A stretch of DNA of 64,000 nt. Source: Bacteroidota bacterium. Its GTDB lineage: Bacteria; Bacteroidota; Bacteroidia; Flavobacteriales; Flavobacteriaceae. Position 1 is the first letter of the stretch; each line of letters starts with the position of its first letter. The translations under genes were made by a program, and so were the position numbers. Of this stretch, positions 35,253-44,148 are shown piece after piece. The notes beneath the pieces were generated by a model. The model ran no database searches and was not told the DNA's origin. It worked only from the letters and a program-made list of their open reading frames with translations. The stretch covers positions 434,001 to 498,000 of the forward strand of contig JAIUNZ010000001.1 of assembly GCA_020161455.1 (NCBI GenBank). The letters are read 5' to 3'.

Positions 35253-36782
35253 ATGTCACAAATTATTATTATCGTTGTAGCTGTTGTAGTGCTGTTTGTC
35301 ACACTAACGGCGTTGATTTCTCGTTACAAACGTTGTCCTTCTGATAAAATTTTAGTTATCTATGGAAAAACTGGCGGAACTTCTGCCAAATGTGTTCATG
35401 GTGGTGGTGCCTTCATCTGGCCAGTCATCCAAGACTATGCTTACTTAGATTTAAAACCAATTTCAATTGAAGCCAACCTAACCAATGCACTTTCCCGACA
35501 AAACATTCGTGTCGATGTACCGTGTCGATTTACTATTGCTATTTCTACCGAATCAGATAGTATGAATACGGCTGCCGAGCGTCTGTTAGGATTAAGCCCA
35601 GAACAAATTCAAGAGTTGGCAAAAGACATTCTTTTTGGTCAATTGCGTTTGGTAATTGCTACCATGACTATTGAAGAAATAAACTCAGATAGAGATAAGT
35701 TTTTAGATAACATCTCTAAAAATGTTGACTCCGAATTAAAGAAAATAGGTTTAAAATTAATCAACGTAAACGTTACCGATATCAAAGACGAATCGGGTTA
35801 TATCGAAGCTTTAGGTAAAGAAGCTGCGGCAAAAGCCATCAACGAAGCAAAAATATCTGTTGCCGAGCAAGAAAAGATTGGTGAAACTGGAAAAGCAATG
35901 GCAGACCGTGAAAAAGACGTTCAAATTGCCGAAACCCACCGTGACCGTGATGTAAAAATTGCCATTACCAATAAAGATAGAGAAGTAAGTATTGCTGCTG
36001 CCTTTAAAGACGAAAGTATTGGTAAAGCCGAAGCCCAAAGAGACACGCGTGTAAAAACATCCGAAGCCAACGCTATTGCAATTCAAGGAGAAAACGAAGC
36101 CAAAATTGCGATTGCACAATCAGAAGCTACTCGTAGAGAACGCGAAGCCGAAGCACTGCGCATTGCCTTAGCTTCCGAAAAAGTACAAAGCGCAAGAGCC
36201 CTAGAAGAATCGTATGTTGCAGAGCAAAAAGCCGAGCAAGCACGTGCCGACAGAGAACGTTCTACACAAAATGCAAACGTGGTTATACCTGCCGAAATTG
36301 CCAAACAAAAAGCCATCATTGATGCACAAGCCGAAGCAGAACGCATACGTGAGCAAGCCAAAGGTGAAGCCGATGCTATCTTTGCCAAAATGGAAGCAGA
36401 AGCAAAAGGTTTGTATGAAATACTAACCAAGCAAGCCGAAGGATATCGCGAAGTAGTTAGCGCTGCTGGTGGCGACCCAACCAAAGCATTCCAATTATTG
36501 TTGATTGAAAAATTACCAGAATTGGTAAAAACTCAAGTAGAAGCTGTGAAAAACATCAAGATTGATAAAATCACCGTTTGGGATTCAGGCAACAATGCCG
36601 ATGGCAATGGTTCTACTGCAAACTTTGTTTCGGGAATGATGAAAACCGTGCCACCATTGAATGATTTATTCAACATGGCAGGTTTGAATTTGCCAACTTA
36701 CCTAAAAGGTGAAGACACATCCGAAGAAAGCAAACCGCAATCGGAAACAAAAACTGATGAAAACAACGAAGAGAAGATTTAA
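35253..36782 (+). CDS. Flotillin family (SPFH) protein
   Basis: 509 residues. An N-terminal membrane helix (about 3-20) is followed by the SPFH domain, which includes KCVHGGGAFIWPVIQDYAYL and TLTIE-like segment TMTIEEINSDRD. A long Ala/Glu-rich coiled coil (about 190-390) precedes the C-terminal segment RVVSAAGG-like YREVVSAAGGDPTKAFQLL, typical of bacterial flotillins (YqiK/FloT). It scaffolds membrane protein assemblies. It is encoded directly after its NfeD/YqiJ partner and followed by a strong terminator. Confidence 0.95.
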   Translation: MSQIIIIVVAVVVLFVTLTALISRYKRCPSDKILVIYGKTGGTSAKCVHGGGAFIWPVIQDYAYLDLKPISIEANLTNALSRQNIRVDVPCRFTIAISTESDSMNTAAERLLGLSPEQIQELAKDILFGQLRLVIATMTIEEINSDRDKFLDNISKNVDSELKKIGLKLINVNVTDIKDESGYIEALGKEAAAKAINEAKISVAEQEKIGETGKAMADREKDVQIAETHRDRDVKIAITNKDREVSIAAAFKDESIGKAEAQRDTRVKTSEANAIAIQGENEAKIAIAQSEATRREREAEALRIALASEKVQSARALEESYVAEQKAEQARADRERSTQNANVVIPAEIAKQKAIIDAQAEAERIREQAKGEADAIFAKMEAEAKGLYEILTKQAEGYREVVSAAGGDPTKAFQLLLIEKLPELVKTQVEAVKNIKIDKITVWDSGNNADGNGSTANFVSGMMKTVPPLNDLFNMAGLNLPTYLKGEDTSEESKPQSETKTDENNEEKI

Positions 36783-36800
36783 ATCTTTGTTGAAAACAAT

Positions 36801-36836
36801 AAACCGCCTAGTCAAAAGACTGGGCGGTTTTTTTTG
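36801..36836 (+). terminator. Terminator of the YqiJ-flotillin operon
   Basis: AAACCGCCTAGTC (36801-36813) pairs with GACTGGGCGGTTT (36818-36830) with one T-G pair and a 4-nt loop. An uninterrupted T run follows. Confidence 0.92.
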
Positions 36837-37151
36837 TTGTAGTTCCAAAGTCACAGACTTCGGAGAGCAGGATTATTCAGTTCTATATTTGCTATTTAGC
36901 AGTTATACTCCCATTGGACAATCCAAACTGGTAGTGTTCGGGTTTCAGAAGGTCATCAACGGAGTAAAAAACTCCTCGGTTTCGGTTCTAAAGTGAAAAT
37001 TTGAGGCTTTAGACTCTAAATTTGGGTTTACGAACCCGAAATTATGGGTCTAGAACCCCAAAAATGGGCTTACGAACCACAAATTATAGTTATCAAACCA
37101 CAACAGAGGAATCTATAACCCCAACTTGAAAGATTAGGCGGTTCTTTTATT
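36837..37151. other. Convergent intergenic region between the flotillin and metalloprotease genes
   Basis: 315 bp with no supported gene. Its distal half is occupied by the array with a 21-bp period described separately. The proximal half (36837-36980) has mixed composition and no start-to-stop frame I can support. Confidence 0.5.
37010..37130. repeat. Second tandem array with exact 21-bp period, GAACCC core
   Basis: The aligned base of the core (GAACCC, or AAACCA/TAACCC in later units) falls at 37032, 37053, 37074, 37095 and 37116: four exact 21-bp steps. A looser unit lies 20 bp upstream. Units look like TTACGAACCCGAAATTATGG. The first units carry short self-complementary arms (GGGTTTACGAACCC). 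The sequence is unrelated to the CTCTGG array at 31 kb but has the same period. Confidence 0.8.
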
Positions 37152-39641
37152 TTATTTCTTCGGATTTAAAATAGTATCTATTCTACTGATGCAATCCTCA
37201 TAATGGTATTTGGTTTCCAAATTCACAGCACCATTTTTAGCCACTTTCAATTGTAAGAGCAATTGTTTTAATTCGCCACGCACCATCGCTGGCACATCCG
37301 ATTGCGAAGTTAAGTAATACTCATCGCTCCTACTATCCGTTAATTTTCCTGTCAACAAATACTCCATGCGCTCAATATAAGCGCGTTGCAAGTTTCGTCT
37401 GTATATCGAAACATTTTTTCCTTGGCTGGTTTCACTCCAAATTCCTTTGCGCAATTGGGATAAAAAAGTTAGCGGTTTATAATTAGCATCGCTCAAAGTA
37501 GTACCACTCGATAATCTTCCTAAGGTTTCAAAGCTCAATATTTTGTTTAAATAGCGTGCTTGCAACGCCCGGAATCTTTCGGTATAGCCCGTATATTCGG
37601 TGTTTTCTAATGCCGTTGTGTTTACCAACCAAGTTGGTGTATTGAAAGCATTGTTTAACATCCATTGCAATGCAGCTTCCTGCTTGGCTTTTGGCACCAC
37701 AGTATAGACATCGCCTTGCTGATTTGGTTTTTTATAATCTTCATAAACACCACCAATAGTAGTAGCTACGTGCCCAATATAACGACTCCAACACCCTAAC
37801 AATTCACTATAAAGTTCTTTTAAATCTTCGTAATCATTGGTCATAGTACTCGTCCATGCAGGAAGATTTCCAGCAACAATCTTTAGGTTTTTTAAGGCAT
37901 AATTACTCGCCTTAATAGCATCATTACCAATGTCTTCGGTTTGCGAACGTGGGTCAAAAAAACTCCCTTGATTACCAAATCGATAGATAGGATTGTCCGC
38001 TTTTTCAACAATCCATTGGTTTAAAGTAGGCACTTCGCTTTCGGGATTTTTAAACTGAGGCAAATAACGATAGCCCCAATTAGTAGCATAAAAATCATAA
38101 GGTCCCATTTGACGGATGAATTGCACATCGCCATCACCGGGTTGCGCCACATAGTTAAAACGGGTATAATCCATCAAGGTAGCGGCAAGCCCAAACTGCT
38201 TGGTAAACGCAGGATTGCGCAAACTTTCAACATCATAAGCATAACTGGCACCCATATTATGAGGAAAACCAAGCGCATGACCCACCTCGTGAGCAATCAC
38301 CATTTGCATCATCGCTCCCATGTCTTCATCACTAGTAGCCAGTGTTCTAGCCTTCGGATTAGCCGCACTGGTTTCTAACATATATCGGTTTCGATAGGAG
38401 CGCAAATGATTGTGGTACCAAATAATGTCGCTCTCGATAATCTCACCCGTTCTTGGGTCAGAAACACTAGGTCCAACGGCGTTTCGCGTAGTACTAGCCA
38501 CATAACGAATGACCGAATACCGAATATCTTCGGGACTAAAATCGGGATCTTCTTCCTTCGTTGGTGGGTATTTGCAAACAATAGCGTTCTTAAAACCAGC
38601 CGCTTCAAATGGTTTTTGCCACTCTTCTACTCCAGCTTTAATATATTTTCGAAGCTTTTCGGGCGTTGCCGGATCAAGATAATACACAATAGGTTTTATC
38701 GGTTCTACCAATTCGCCACGGTTATAAGCCTCAACATCTTTGGGTTCTAAGCGCCATTTTCGGATGTATGTTTTCTTATCCGATTTTAAAGCGTCACTCG
38801 AATAATCGTATTGACTGGTGGTAAACCAACCTACTCTTTCGTCAAACAAACGTGGTTTCATAGGTACTTTGGGCAATAAAATCATCGATTGATTCATTTG
38901 CAAACTAATGGTTTCGGTATCTTCCATAGTTGATGGCTTGGAGGCATTGTAGGTAAAATCTTGAACGACTTCAATATTCATCGGAAACGATTTAACCGAA
39001 GTAATAAAACTACGTGAATCGTCAAGGTTTTTCACTTTATAGGTTTCTCGCATTTGTGAAGACAAGCCACTGATTGCTTTGACATCGCTACCATAAAACT
39101 TGGTAACGTCAATAACAACGGCACTACTATCTTTGGTAAACGCCGCAATATCAAAGGCAAAAAGTGTCGGCTCATAGTTATTAGCTTTCACCGAAAGATG
39201 AATGGGCAAACTGTCATTTGCCACTGCCGCATACGATTTGACTTTGATAAGGATTTTATCCTGAAAACGTTCCCAAGTAATGAGTTGCTCGTTGGCTTCC
39301 GAACCTGCATTAACATAGCCACCACCAAGATTAGCAGGCAGTTTGGCAATTCTGCTTACCAAAAGCATTTCTTTCCCCAATAACGAATCTGGGATTTCAA
39401 AGTAATGTTTATCAGCTATTTGATGCGTTTTAAACAAGCCATCGTCGGTTTTAGCTTCCTTAGTAATGACTTGATTGTAGTCTTTTATTTTTTGGTCTTT
39501 CTTTTTTGCTGCTTCAGCGTTTTTGAGTGCCAATGCTTTTGCGGCTTCTTCTTCTTGTTTTCTTTTTTTACGCGATTGCGAATAGGAAAACGAAGAACTT
39601 AATACTAAAGACAAGACGAGCAGTAAGGTAATTTTTTTCAT
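37152..39641 (-). CDS. Large exported zinc-dependent metalloprotease (DUF5117/5118-type)
   Basis: 829 residues with a signal peptide (about 1-20). The extended zinc motif HEVGHALGFPH at 451-461 has three histidines and a catalytic glutamate, with HNMGASYAYD following, as in the gluzincin/metzincin-like family with DUF5117/5118 domains common in Bacteroidota. A lysine/alanine-rich linker follows the signal peptide (RKKRKQEEEAAKALALKNAE, about 24-43). There is no obvious T9SS tail, so it may remain periplasmic or on the outer membrane. Its substrate is unknown. Confidence 0.88.
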   Translation of the reverse strand: MKKITLLLVLSLVLSSSFSYSQSRKKRKQEEEAAKALALKNAEAAKKKDQKIKDYNQVITKEAKTDDGLFKTHQIADKHYFEIPDSLLGKEMLLVSRIAKLPANLGGGYVNAGSEANEQLITWERFQDKILIKVKSYAAVANDSLPIHLSVKANNYEPTLFAFDIAAFTKDSSAVVIDVTKFYGSDVKAISGLSSQMRETYKVKNLDDSRSFITSVKSFPMNIEVVQDFTYNASKPSTMEDTETISLQMNQSMILLPKVPMKPRLFDERVGWFTTSQYDYSSDALKSDKKTYIRKWRLEPKDVEAYNRGELVEPIKPIVYYLDPATPEKLRKYIKAGVEEWQKPFEAAGFKNAIVCKYPPTKEEDPDFSPEDIRYSVIRYVASTTRNAVGPSVSDPRTGEIIESDIIWYHNHLRSYRNRYMLETSAANPKARTLATSDEDMGAMMQMVIAHEVGHALGFPHNMGASYAYDVESLRNPAFTKQFGLAATLMDYTRFNYVAQPGDGDVQFIRQMGPYDFYATNWGYRYLPQFKNPESEVPTLNQWIVEKADNPIYRFGNQGSFFDPRSQTEDIGNDAIKASNYALKNLKIVAGNLPAWTSTMTNDYEDLKELYSELLGCWSRYIGHVATTIGGVYEDYKKPNQQGDVYTVVPKAKQEAALQWMLNNAFNTPTWLVNTTALENTEYTGYTERFRALQARYLNKILSFETLGRLSSGTTLSDANYKPLTFLSQLRKGIWSETSQGKNVSIYRRNLQRAYIERMEYLLTGKLTDSRSDEYYLTSQSDVPAMVRGELKQLLLQLKVAKNGAVNLETKYHYEDCISRIDTILNPKK

Positions 39642-39726
39642 TGGTTTAGAGAAAGGTTGATTTCAAAAATACTTTATTCTGCTTTTTATGACTGCTTTCG
39701 AAGTATATTTTAACGTCAGCTTAACA

Positions 39727-40218
39727 TTATTTGAAACCAATAATCTGTTTGTACTTTCCGTGATGGCTCACAGAAACTTCTTTTTGAGAATGCAGCTCGA
39801 AAGGTATTCCGTTCGTGTTTTTGGTATATAAAGTGGCATTATCTAACAAAACGATGTTCGTTACTCCTACTTCAGAATGTGCGGCAATTGTGTGAATAGA
39901 AAGGTTGGTTGTTTTGGTTTTGGCAAAGAAAGTATGGTTGTTTAAAACAATAACCGAGTGGTATTTTTGATTGCGAAAAATGATGGATTTAACTTTAATC
40001 TTAGTGGGATAAAATCCTCTGTTATAATCCATTCGAAGATTGGCTTTGTACACACTTTCTTTAATGCTCCACAAAATCCAAACCATTTGAGAAGGGTTTG
40101 CCGATTTAAGAATGCGTTGTTGCTCGGAAGCAGTAAAAAGTTTTTGGAGAAAACCTTTTCGTTTCCAATTGCTTTCTTGGTTTGCCAACGTCAAATCGAT
40201 AACATCATTACCAATCAT
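39727..40218 (-). CDS. 4'-phosphopantetheinyl transferase superfamily protein
   Basis: 163 residues, short for the family, with the AcpS-like/Sfp-like signatures GNDVIDL near the N-terminus and WSIKESVYKAN at about 49-59 (the WxxKEA block that binds magnesium and CoA). It should attach phosphopantetheine to the acyl carrier protein encoded immediately upstream, whose stop it overlaps by 4 bp. The overlap makes the pairing specific to this pathway. It is the last gene of the polyketide cluster. Confidence 0.85.
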   Translation of the reverse strand: MIGNDVIDLTLANQESNWKRKGFLQKLFTASEQQRILKSANPSQMVWILWSIKESVYKANLRMDYNRGFYPTKIKVKSIIFRNQKYHSVIVLNNHTFFAKTKTTNLSIHTIAAHSEVGVTNIVLLDNATLYTKNTNGIPFELHSQKEVSVSHHGKYKQIIGFK

Positions 40219-40472
40219 TTTTCGGAGAGTTTGGATTGAATAATGGCAACCGTGCTTTCCACCGTTAGCATTTTTTCCATCGATTCGTTGTCAATAACAA
40301 TCTTAAAAGCGTCTTCTACGTCTAAAACAATGTCCACCAAGTTGGCAGAATTGATGTTTAAATCGTTTATGAAATCTGTTTTTTCGGTTAGGTTTTCAAA
40401 AGCTTCTTCTTCTTTTACAAATGGTTTCACAATTGGTTTTAGCTTTTCAATTATTTGTTCTTTAGTCATCAT
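40215..40472 (-). CDS. Acyl carrier protein of the polyketide cluster
   Basis: 85 residues with the ACP fold. The phosphopantetheine serine is S42 in INSANLVDIVLDVEDAF. The usual DSL is NSA here: the aspartate before the serine is asparagine, an atypical variant seen in specialised carrier proteins. Two adjacent ATGs (40472 and 40469) could start it. It lies between the ketosynthase and its transferase, so it is probably dedicated to this cluster rather than to general fatty acid synthesis. Confidence 0.88.
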   Translation of the reverse strand: MMTKEQIIEKLKPIVKPFVKEEEAFENLTEKTDFINDLNINSANLVDIVLDVEDAFKIVIDNESMEKMLTVESTVAIIQSKLSEK

Positions 40473-40500
40473 TTATTTATTTTTAGTCTAAACTTACTTC

Positions 40501-40563
40501 AATCTTACTACTTAATACTCTAGTCTTACTACTCAATACTCCAATCTTACTACTCAATATTTC
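40501..40563 (-). repeat. Three exact 21-bp tandem units recreating the ketosynthase stop codon
   Basis: The core TCTTACTACT recurs at 40503, 40524 and 40545, exactly 21 bp apart. Read on the coding (minus) strand in the ketosynthase frame, the gene ends KKY-stop. Each unit then reads VVRLEY-stop, VVRLEY-stop, VVRLK-stop. The first unit includes the true stop at 40554-40556. Confidence 0.85.
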
Positions 40564-41822
40564 TTAAAAACAATACATCCATTAACATCGCCAAAACCAA
40601 AACTTGCTTTAACAACGATATTAATTTGTTTATTCATAAATACTTGTGGAATTTTTTCGGGAGCAATTCGTTTTACAATGTCTTCATTTAAGTCGTCACA
40701 ATTTCTATTGGGAAAAATAAAACCATGATGAATTTGCAGTACCGTTGCCACCGATTCGACACTTCCGGCACCCGAAAGACAATGACCCACTTGCGATTTT
40801 AAAGAATTGATATACGGAAAATCCGTTCCACTTCTGTTCAAAGCTTTGCACCAATTCTCTATTTCGAAAGCGTCTTTTGCTGTTGCGGTTAAATGTCCGT
40901 TGATGGCATCAATTTCACTGGGATGAATTTCGGCATCGAGCAATGCGTCTTTAATACATTTCTGAACGGCAGCTCCGTTTGGCGCAGTCATCGTTCCATC
41001 GCCACGTTGCCCACCCGAATTTAAATTGCCTCCAAGAATTTCGGCATATATTTTTGCACCACGCGCTAGTGCCGTTTCGAGTTCTTCAATCACCATCGCA
41101 CCTGAACCACTACTGGGCACAAACCCCGAGGCCGAAGCACTCATTGGTCGGGAGCCGTTTTCGGGCGAATCATTGTGTTTAAAAGTGCACACTTTCATAG
41201 CGTCAAATCCACCCCAAATGTAAGGTCCAGAATCGCTCGTGCTTCCTACCAACATTCGTTTGGCTTTGCCTTGTTGAATGCGCTCAAAACCCATTACTAT
41301 GCTTTCGGTTCCCGTTGTACAAGCAGAGGAATTGGTCGTTACTTGGTTTCCTAAACCTAGTTTTCCGCCGAGATAGGCTGATATTCCGCTGTTCATGGTT
41401 TGCGCCACGGCAGTACTTCCCAATCGTCGGGTTTGCAAATCGTCTATTTTATAAATACTTTCTCTAAACTTATCAATTCCTGATGTTCCTGTTCCGAAAA
41501 TAGTGCCGCTATCCCAATCGGGTTCAAGATTGTTTTCAATGGATAAACCTGCGTCTTGCCAAGCATCCATTCCTGCAATAACGCCATAGAGAATTCCAGT
41601 TGCGTTAAAGTTTCGAAGTTCTAAATCGGTGAAATATTGTAAAGAAAATTCGGTTGAAAATTCTGGTTTACCCGATATTTGGCAGGAGAATTTCAAGCGT
41701 TCCAATTCGGTATCGTGTTTTATACCCGAAATGCCGTTTTTAATAGCCTGAGTGAAACTGTCTAACCCAATGCCATTTGGAGAAACGATTCCTAAACCTG
41801 TTATTACAACTCTTTTTTTCAT
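40554..41822 (-). CDS. FabF-like beta-ketoacyl-ACP synthase
   Basis: 422 residues. The KAS triad is complete: C168 in SSACTTG, H310 in INGHLTATAKD and H347 in SQVGHCLSGAG, with K342 nearby. INGHLTA replaces the usual NAHGTST, so this is a divergent ketosynthase rather than the housekeeping FabF. It extends acyl-ACP chains by Claisen condensation. It lies between a dehydratase and an ACP in the polyketide cluster, with an 87-bp gap before it and the 21-bp stop-codon repeats at its end. Confidence 0.92.
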   Translation of the reverse strand: MKKRVVITGLGIVSPNGIGLDSFTQAIKNGISGIKHDTELERLKFSCQISGKPEFSTEFSLQYFTDLELRNFNATGILYGVIAGMDAWQDAGLSIENNLEPDWDSGTIFGTGTSGIDKFRESIYKIDDLQTRRLGSTAVAQTMNSGISAYLGGKLGLGNQVTTNSSACTTGTESIVMGFERIQQGKAKRMLVGSTSDSGPYIWGGFDAMKVCTFKHNDSPENGSRPMSASASGFVPSSGSGAMVIEELETALARGAKIYAEILGGNLNSGGQRGDGTMTAPNGAAVQKCIKDALLDAEIHPSEIDAINGHLTATAKDAFEIENWCKALNRSGTDFPYINSLKSQVGHCLSGAGSVESVATVLQIHHGFIFPNRNCDDLNEDIVKRIAPEKIPQVFMNKQINIVVKASFGFGDVNGCIVFKKY

Positions 41823-41909
41823 TATTTTTAAACCATTTAGGTTAATTAAGTTATTATTTCAGGATTCAAACAATTTTAAACTCTCAAGCCTATAAACTTT
41901 TAACAATTC

Positions 41910-42338
41910 TTATAAAATCATCCCCGAAATTGTTCCTGAACAAACTTCTTCATTTTTGCTGTTGCGCATATTCACTTTGCATTTTAACTTTCCAAATCGG
42001 TAATATACTTTTTCGGAAATAACGGTTACTTTTTCATTAGGAAAAACAGGTTTAAGAAACTCTATTTCACTTGAGGTAAATGCAAATTTCGTTTCAGTAT
42101 TGTTGTTGTCTTTTCCTAAATAAATCCCTAAACAAACCAATCCGATTTGTGCCATCGTTTCTATCAAAATAACGCCTGGAGTAATTGGATTGTTCTTAAA
42201 ATGACCTTTATAAAAGTCCAAATTTTCATCAAATGTGAAGGTTCCTTCGGCTCCGTTTTCAGAAATAACAGTTAGTTCATCCACAAACAAAAATGGTTTG
42301 GAGTACGGTAATTTTGAAAGTATCTCTCTTGAAGTCAT
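41910..42338 (-). CDS. FabZ-like 3-hydroxyacyl-ACP dehydratase
   Basis: 142 residues, hot-dog fold. The catalytic H46 in YKGHFKNNPITPGV and E60 in VILIETMAQ match the FabZ active site. It dehydrates 3-hydroxyacyl-ACP. It begins 5 bp after the type III synthase gene. With the ketosynthase and ACP it supplies two of the four steps of chain building. No ketoreductase or enoyl reductase is present, so those would come from the cell's general FAS enzymes. Confidence 0.9.
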   Translation of the reverse strand: MTSREILSKLPYSKPFLFVDELTVISENGAEGTFTFDENLDFYKGHFKNNPITPGVILIETMAQIGLVCLGIYLGKDNNNTETKFAFTSSEIEFLKPVFPNEKVTVISEKVYYRFGKLKCKVNMRNSKNEEVCSGTISGMIL

Positions 42339-42343
42339 CTTTG

Positions 42344-43396
42344 TTAAAATTCTAATAAAACACGTTGCGCTGTAAAACCTGGGCCAAAACTAAGCATCAA
42401 TCCTTTTTCGCCTTTTTGCTTTGGAGTATTCATCATGCGTTCTAAAACATATAGCACGGTAGCACTTGACATGTTTCCGAACAAGCGTAAAACTTCTTTA
42501 GTATCGTCTATATTTTTATCAAATTCAGAGAACAAACCTTCTACCAAATTTACGATTTTTTTACCACCTGGATGAAATATCAAATGGTCAATATCTTTTA
42601 TCTCTAATTGATTTCGTTTTAAAAACGGAATTAAAATCGATGGAAAATGTTCTTCAATAGTATCAGGAACTTCGATGTCCAAAACCATTTTCAGTCCTTT
42701 GTTCGTCAGCTCAAAACCCATCATGTGTTCCTTATCATAGAAATGATACATCGATTCGTCTAGGATAGTCGGACCAACATCTTCTTGATGTGAAGACAAT
42801 AAAACACAGGCTGCACCATCGCCAAAAATAGCTGCACTGACAATGTTTGCCATGGAATAATCCTCTAACTGAAAAGTGGCAGTTGGACTTTCAACTGTAA
42901 TCACCGCGGCGCGTTTGTTTGGATTGGCTTTTAGAAAGTTTTTGGCATAAATGATACCCGAAACACCGCCAACACAACCCATTTCGGTAACGGGAAGTCG
43001 CACTATATCTTGTTTTAACTGCAATGAATTGATCAGATAAGCATCCAAAGAGGGTATCATAATTCCGGTGCAACTAACGGTAATGATATAATCCAATGTT
43101 TCGGGTTTCCAATTGGCTTTTTGCAACGCTTTGATTAATACTTTTTCGCCAAGTACAATCATTTCTCGAGAATATATGGCGTTTCTTTCTTCAAAAGAAT
43201 GTAGTGAAAAAACTTCTTCAGGACTCATGATGGAATAACGTTTGTCCACATTGGCGCCTTCAAATATTTTCTTCACTTTACGTTTAAATCGGTCGTCATG
43301 ATTGGCTAACCAAACATCCAAAAACGGCAAGATGTCTTTTGTTTCCCGATAAAAATCAGGCAATTGGGTGGCAACATTTACAATTTTAACAGACAT
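42344..43396 (-). CDS. Type III polyketide synthase
   Basis: 350 residues, chalcone-synthase-like fold with the full Cys-His-Asn triad: C141 in TEMGCVGGVSG, H275 in HLIFHPGGKK and N308 in LRLFGNMSSATVLYVL. Such enzymes condense malonyl-CoA onto an acyl starter and cyclise it to resorcinols, pyrones or phloroglucinols. Its neighbours are a methyltransferase and an FAD monooxygenase, as in the Streptomyces SrsA/B/C group. An alkylresorcinol-type product is therefore the leading guess, but neither starter nor product can be read from the sequence. Confidence 0.93.
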   Translation of the reverse strand: MSVKIVNVATQLPDFYRETKDILPFLDVWLANHDDRFKRKVKKIFEGANVDKRYSIMSPEEVFSLHSFEERNAIYSREMIVLGEKVLIKALQKANWKPETLDYIITVSCTGIMIPSLDAYLINSLQLKQDIVRLPVTEMGCVGGVSGIIYAKNFLKANPNKRAAVITVESPTATFQLEDYSMANIVSAAIFGDGAACVLLSSHQEDVGPTILDESMYHFYDKEHMMGFELTNKGLKMVLDIEVPDTIEEHFPSILIPFLKRNQLEIKDIDHLIFHPGGKKIVNLVEGLFSEFDKNIDDTKEVLRLFGNMSSATVLYVLERMMNTPKQKGEKGLMLSFGPGFTAQRVLLEF

Positions 43397-43431
43397 TTAT
43401 TTTTTGTTTTTTTTATTTTACCTCGAATAGC

Positions 43432-44148
43432 TTACCTCATACTTCGAATAATCCATTGATAACGAAATGCCCATTTCCAATGAATAGAATACGCTTTAAA
43501 ATTCATTTTTTTAGAATAAATATGTAATTCTTCTTTCTTAAATCCTCTTAAAATTGACGTTAACCCATCTTCTTTTGACATCGTATTCAATTGAAATACA
43601 AAACAAATTAGTTGAAACAAACGATAGGCAATTTTACTGCGATGCAAATCATTAATAATTATTCCAACACTTGCTTTTTTAGTAAAAACCGCCAATAAAT
43701 CTAGTATTTTATCCTCGGTAAAATGATGTAAAGTTAATGTGCATAAAACAATATCGTATTTTAATTTTTCAAAATCAGCTTTAAAAACATCTTCACAACG
43801 ATAGCTTATTTCCTTGTATTCTTTTGATAATTTCTCGGCATAATCGATGGTAAATTGGTTGGCATCAATTCCGATTAAGTTTAAATTCAAATCCTTATTA
43901 TTTCCAAACTTTGCTATAGCACGCAGCATGTCACCGTTTCCACAACCCACATCAACAATAGTAATTTGTTGCTTTTTAGGAATATCTCTCAGCAATTCTA
44001 TTATTCCATCTAAAGTTACTTTATTTCCGCCTAAAAGCTGGTTTATTTTAGCAATTTTATCCAAAGCTTGACGCAATTCTTCCCCTTCTAATGAAAAATC
44101 ATCCATAATTTCATCTTCGGTCGAACGGTAGGTTGTGTTTAGTTTCAT
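43432..44148 (-). CDS. SAM-dependent methyltransferase of the polyketide cluster
   Basis: 238 residues. IVDVGCGNGDMLRAIAKFG (about 79-97) is SAM motif I, and CTLTLHHFTEDKILDLL is the later class I motif. It is abutted directly by the upstream FAD gene, with no spacing, and followed 35 bp later by the type III synthase. By analogy with SrsB it probably methylates a phenolic oxygen or ring carbon of the polyketide. A small UbiE/COQ5-like relative is the other reading. Confidence 0.85.
   Translation of the reverse strand: MKLNTTYRSTEDEIMDDFSLEGEELRQALDKIAKINQLLGGNKVTLDGIIELLRDIPKKQQITIVDVGCGNGDMLRAIAKFGNNKDLNLNLIGIDANQFTIDYAEKLSKEYKEISYRCEDVFKADFEKLKYDIVLCTLTLHHFTEDKILDLLAVFTKKASVGIIINDLHRSKIAYRLFQLICFVFQLNTMSKEDGLTSILRGFKKEELHIYSKKMNFKAYSIHWKWAFRYQWIIRSMR

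Noticed and set aside
36709-36996. A 95-residue plus-strand frame overlapping the end of the flotillin gene and its terminator.
   Set aside because: It runs through the terminator and into the repeat array, and begins inside the flotillin gene in another frame.
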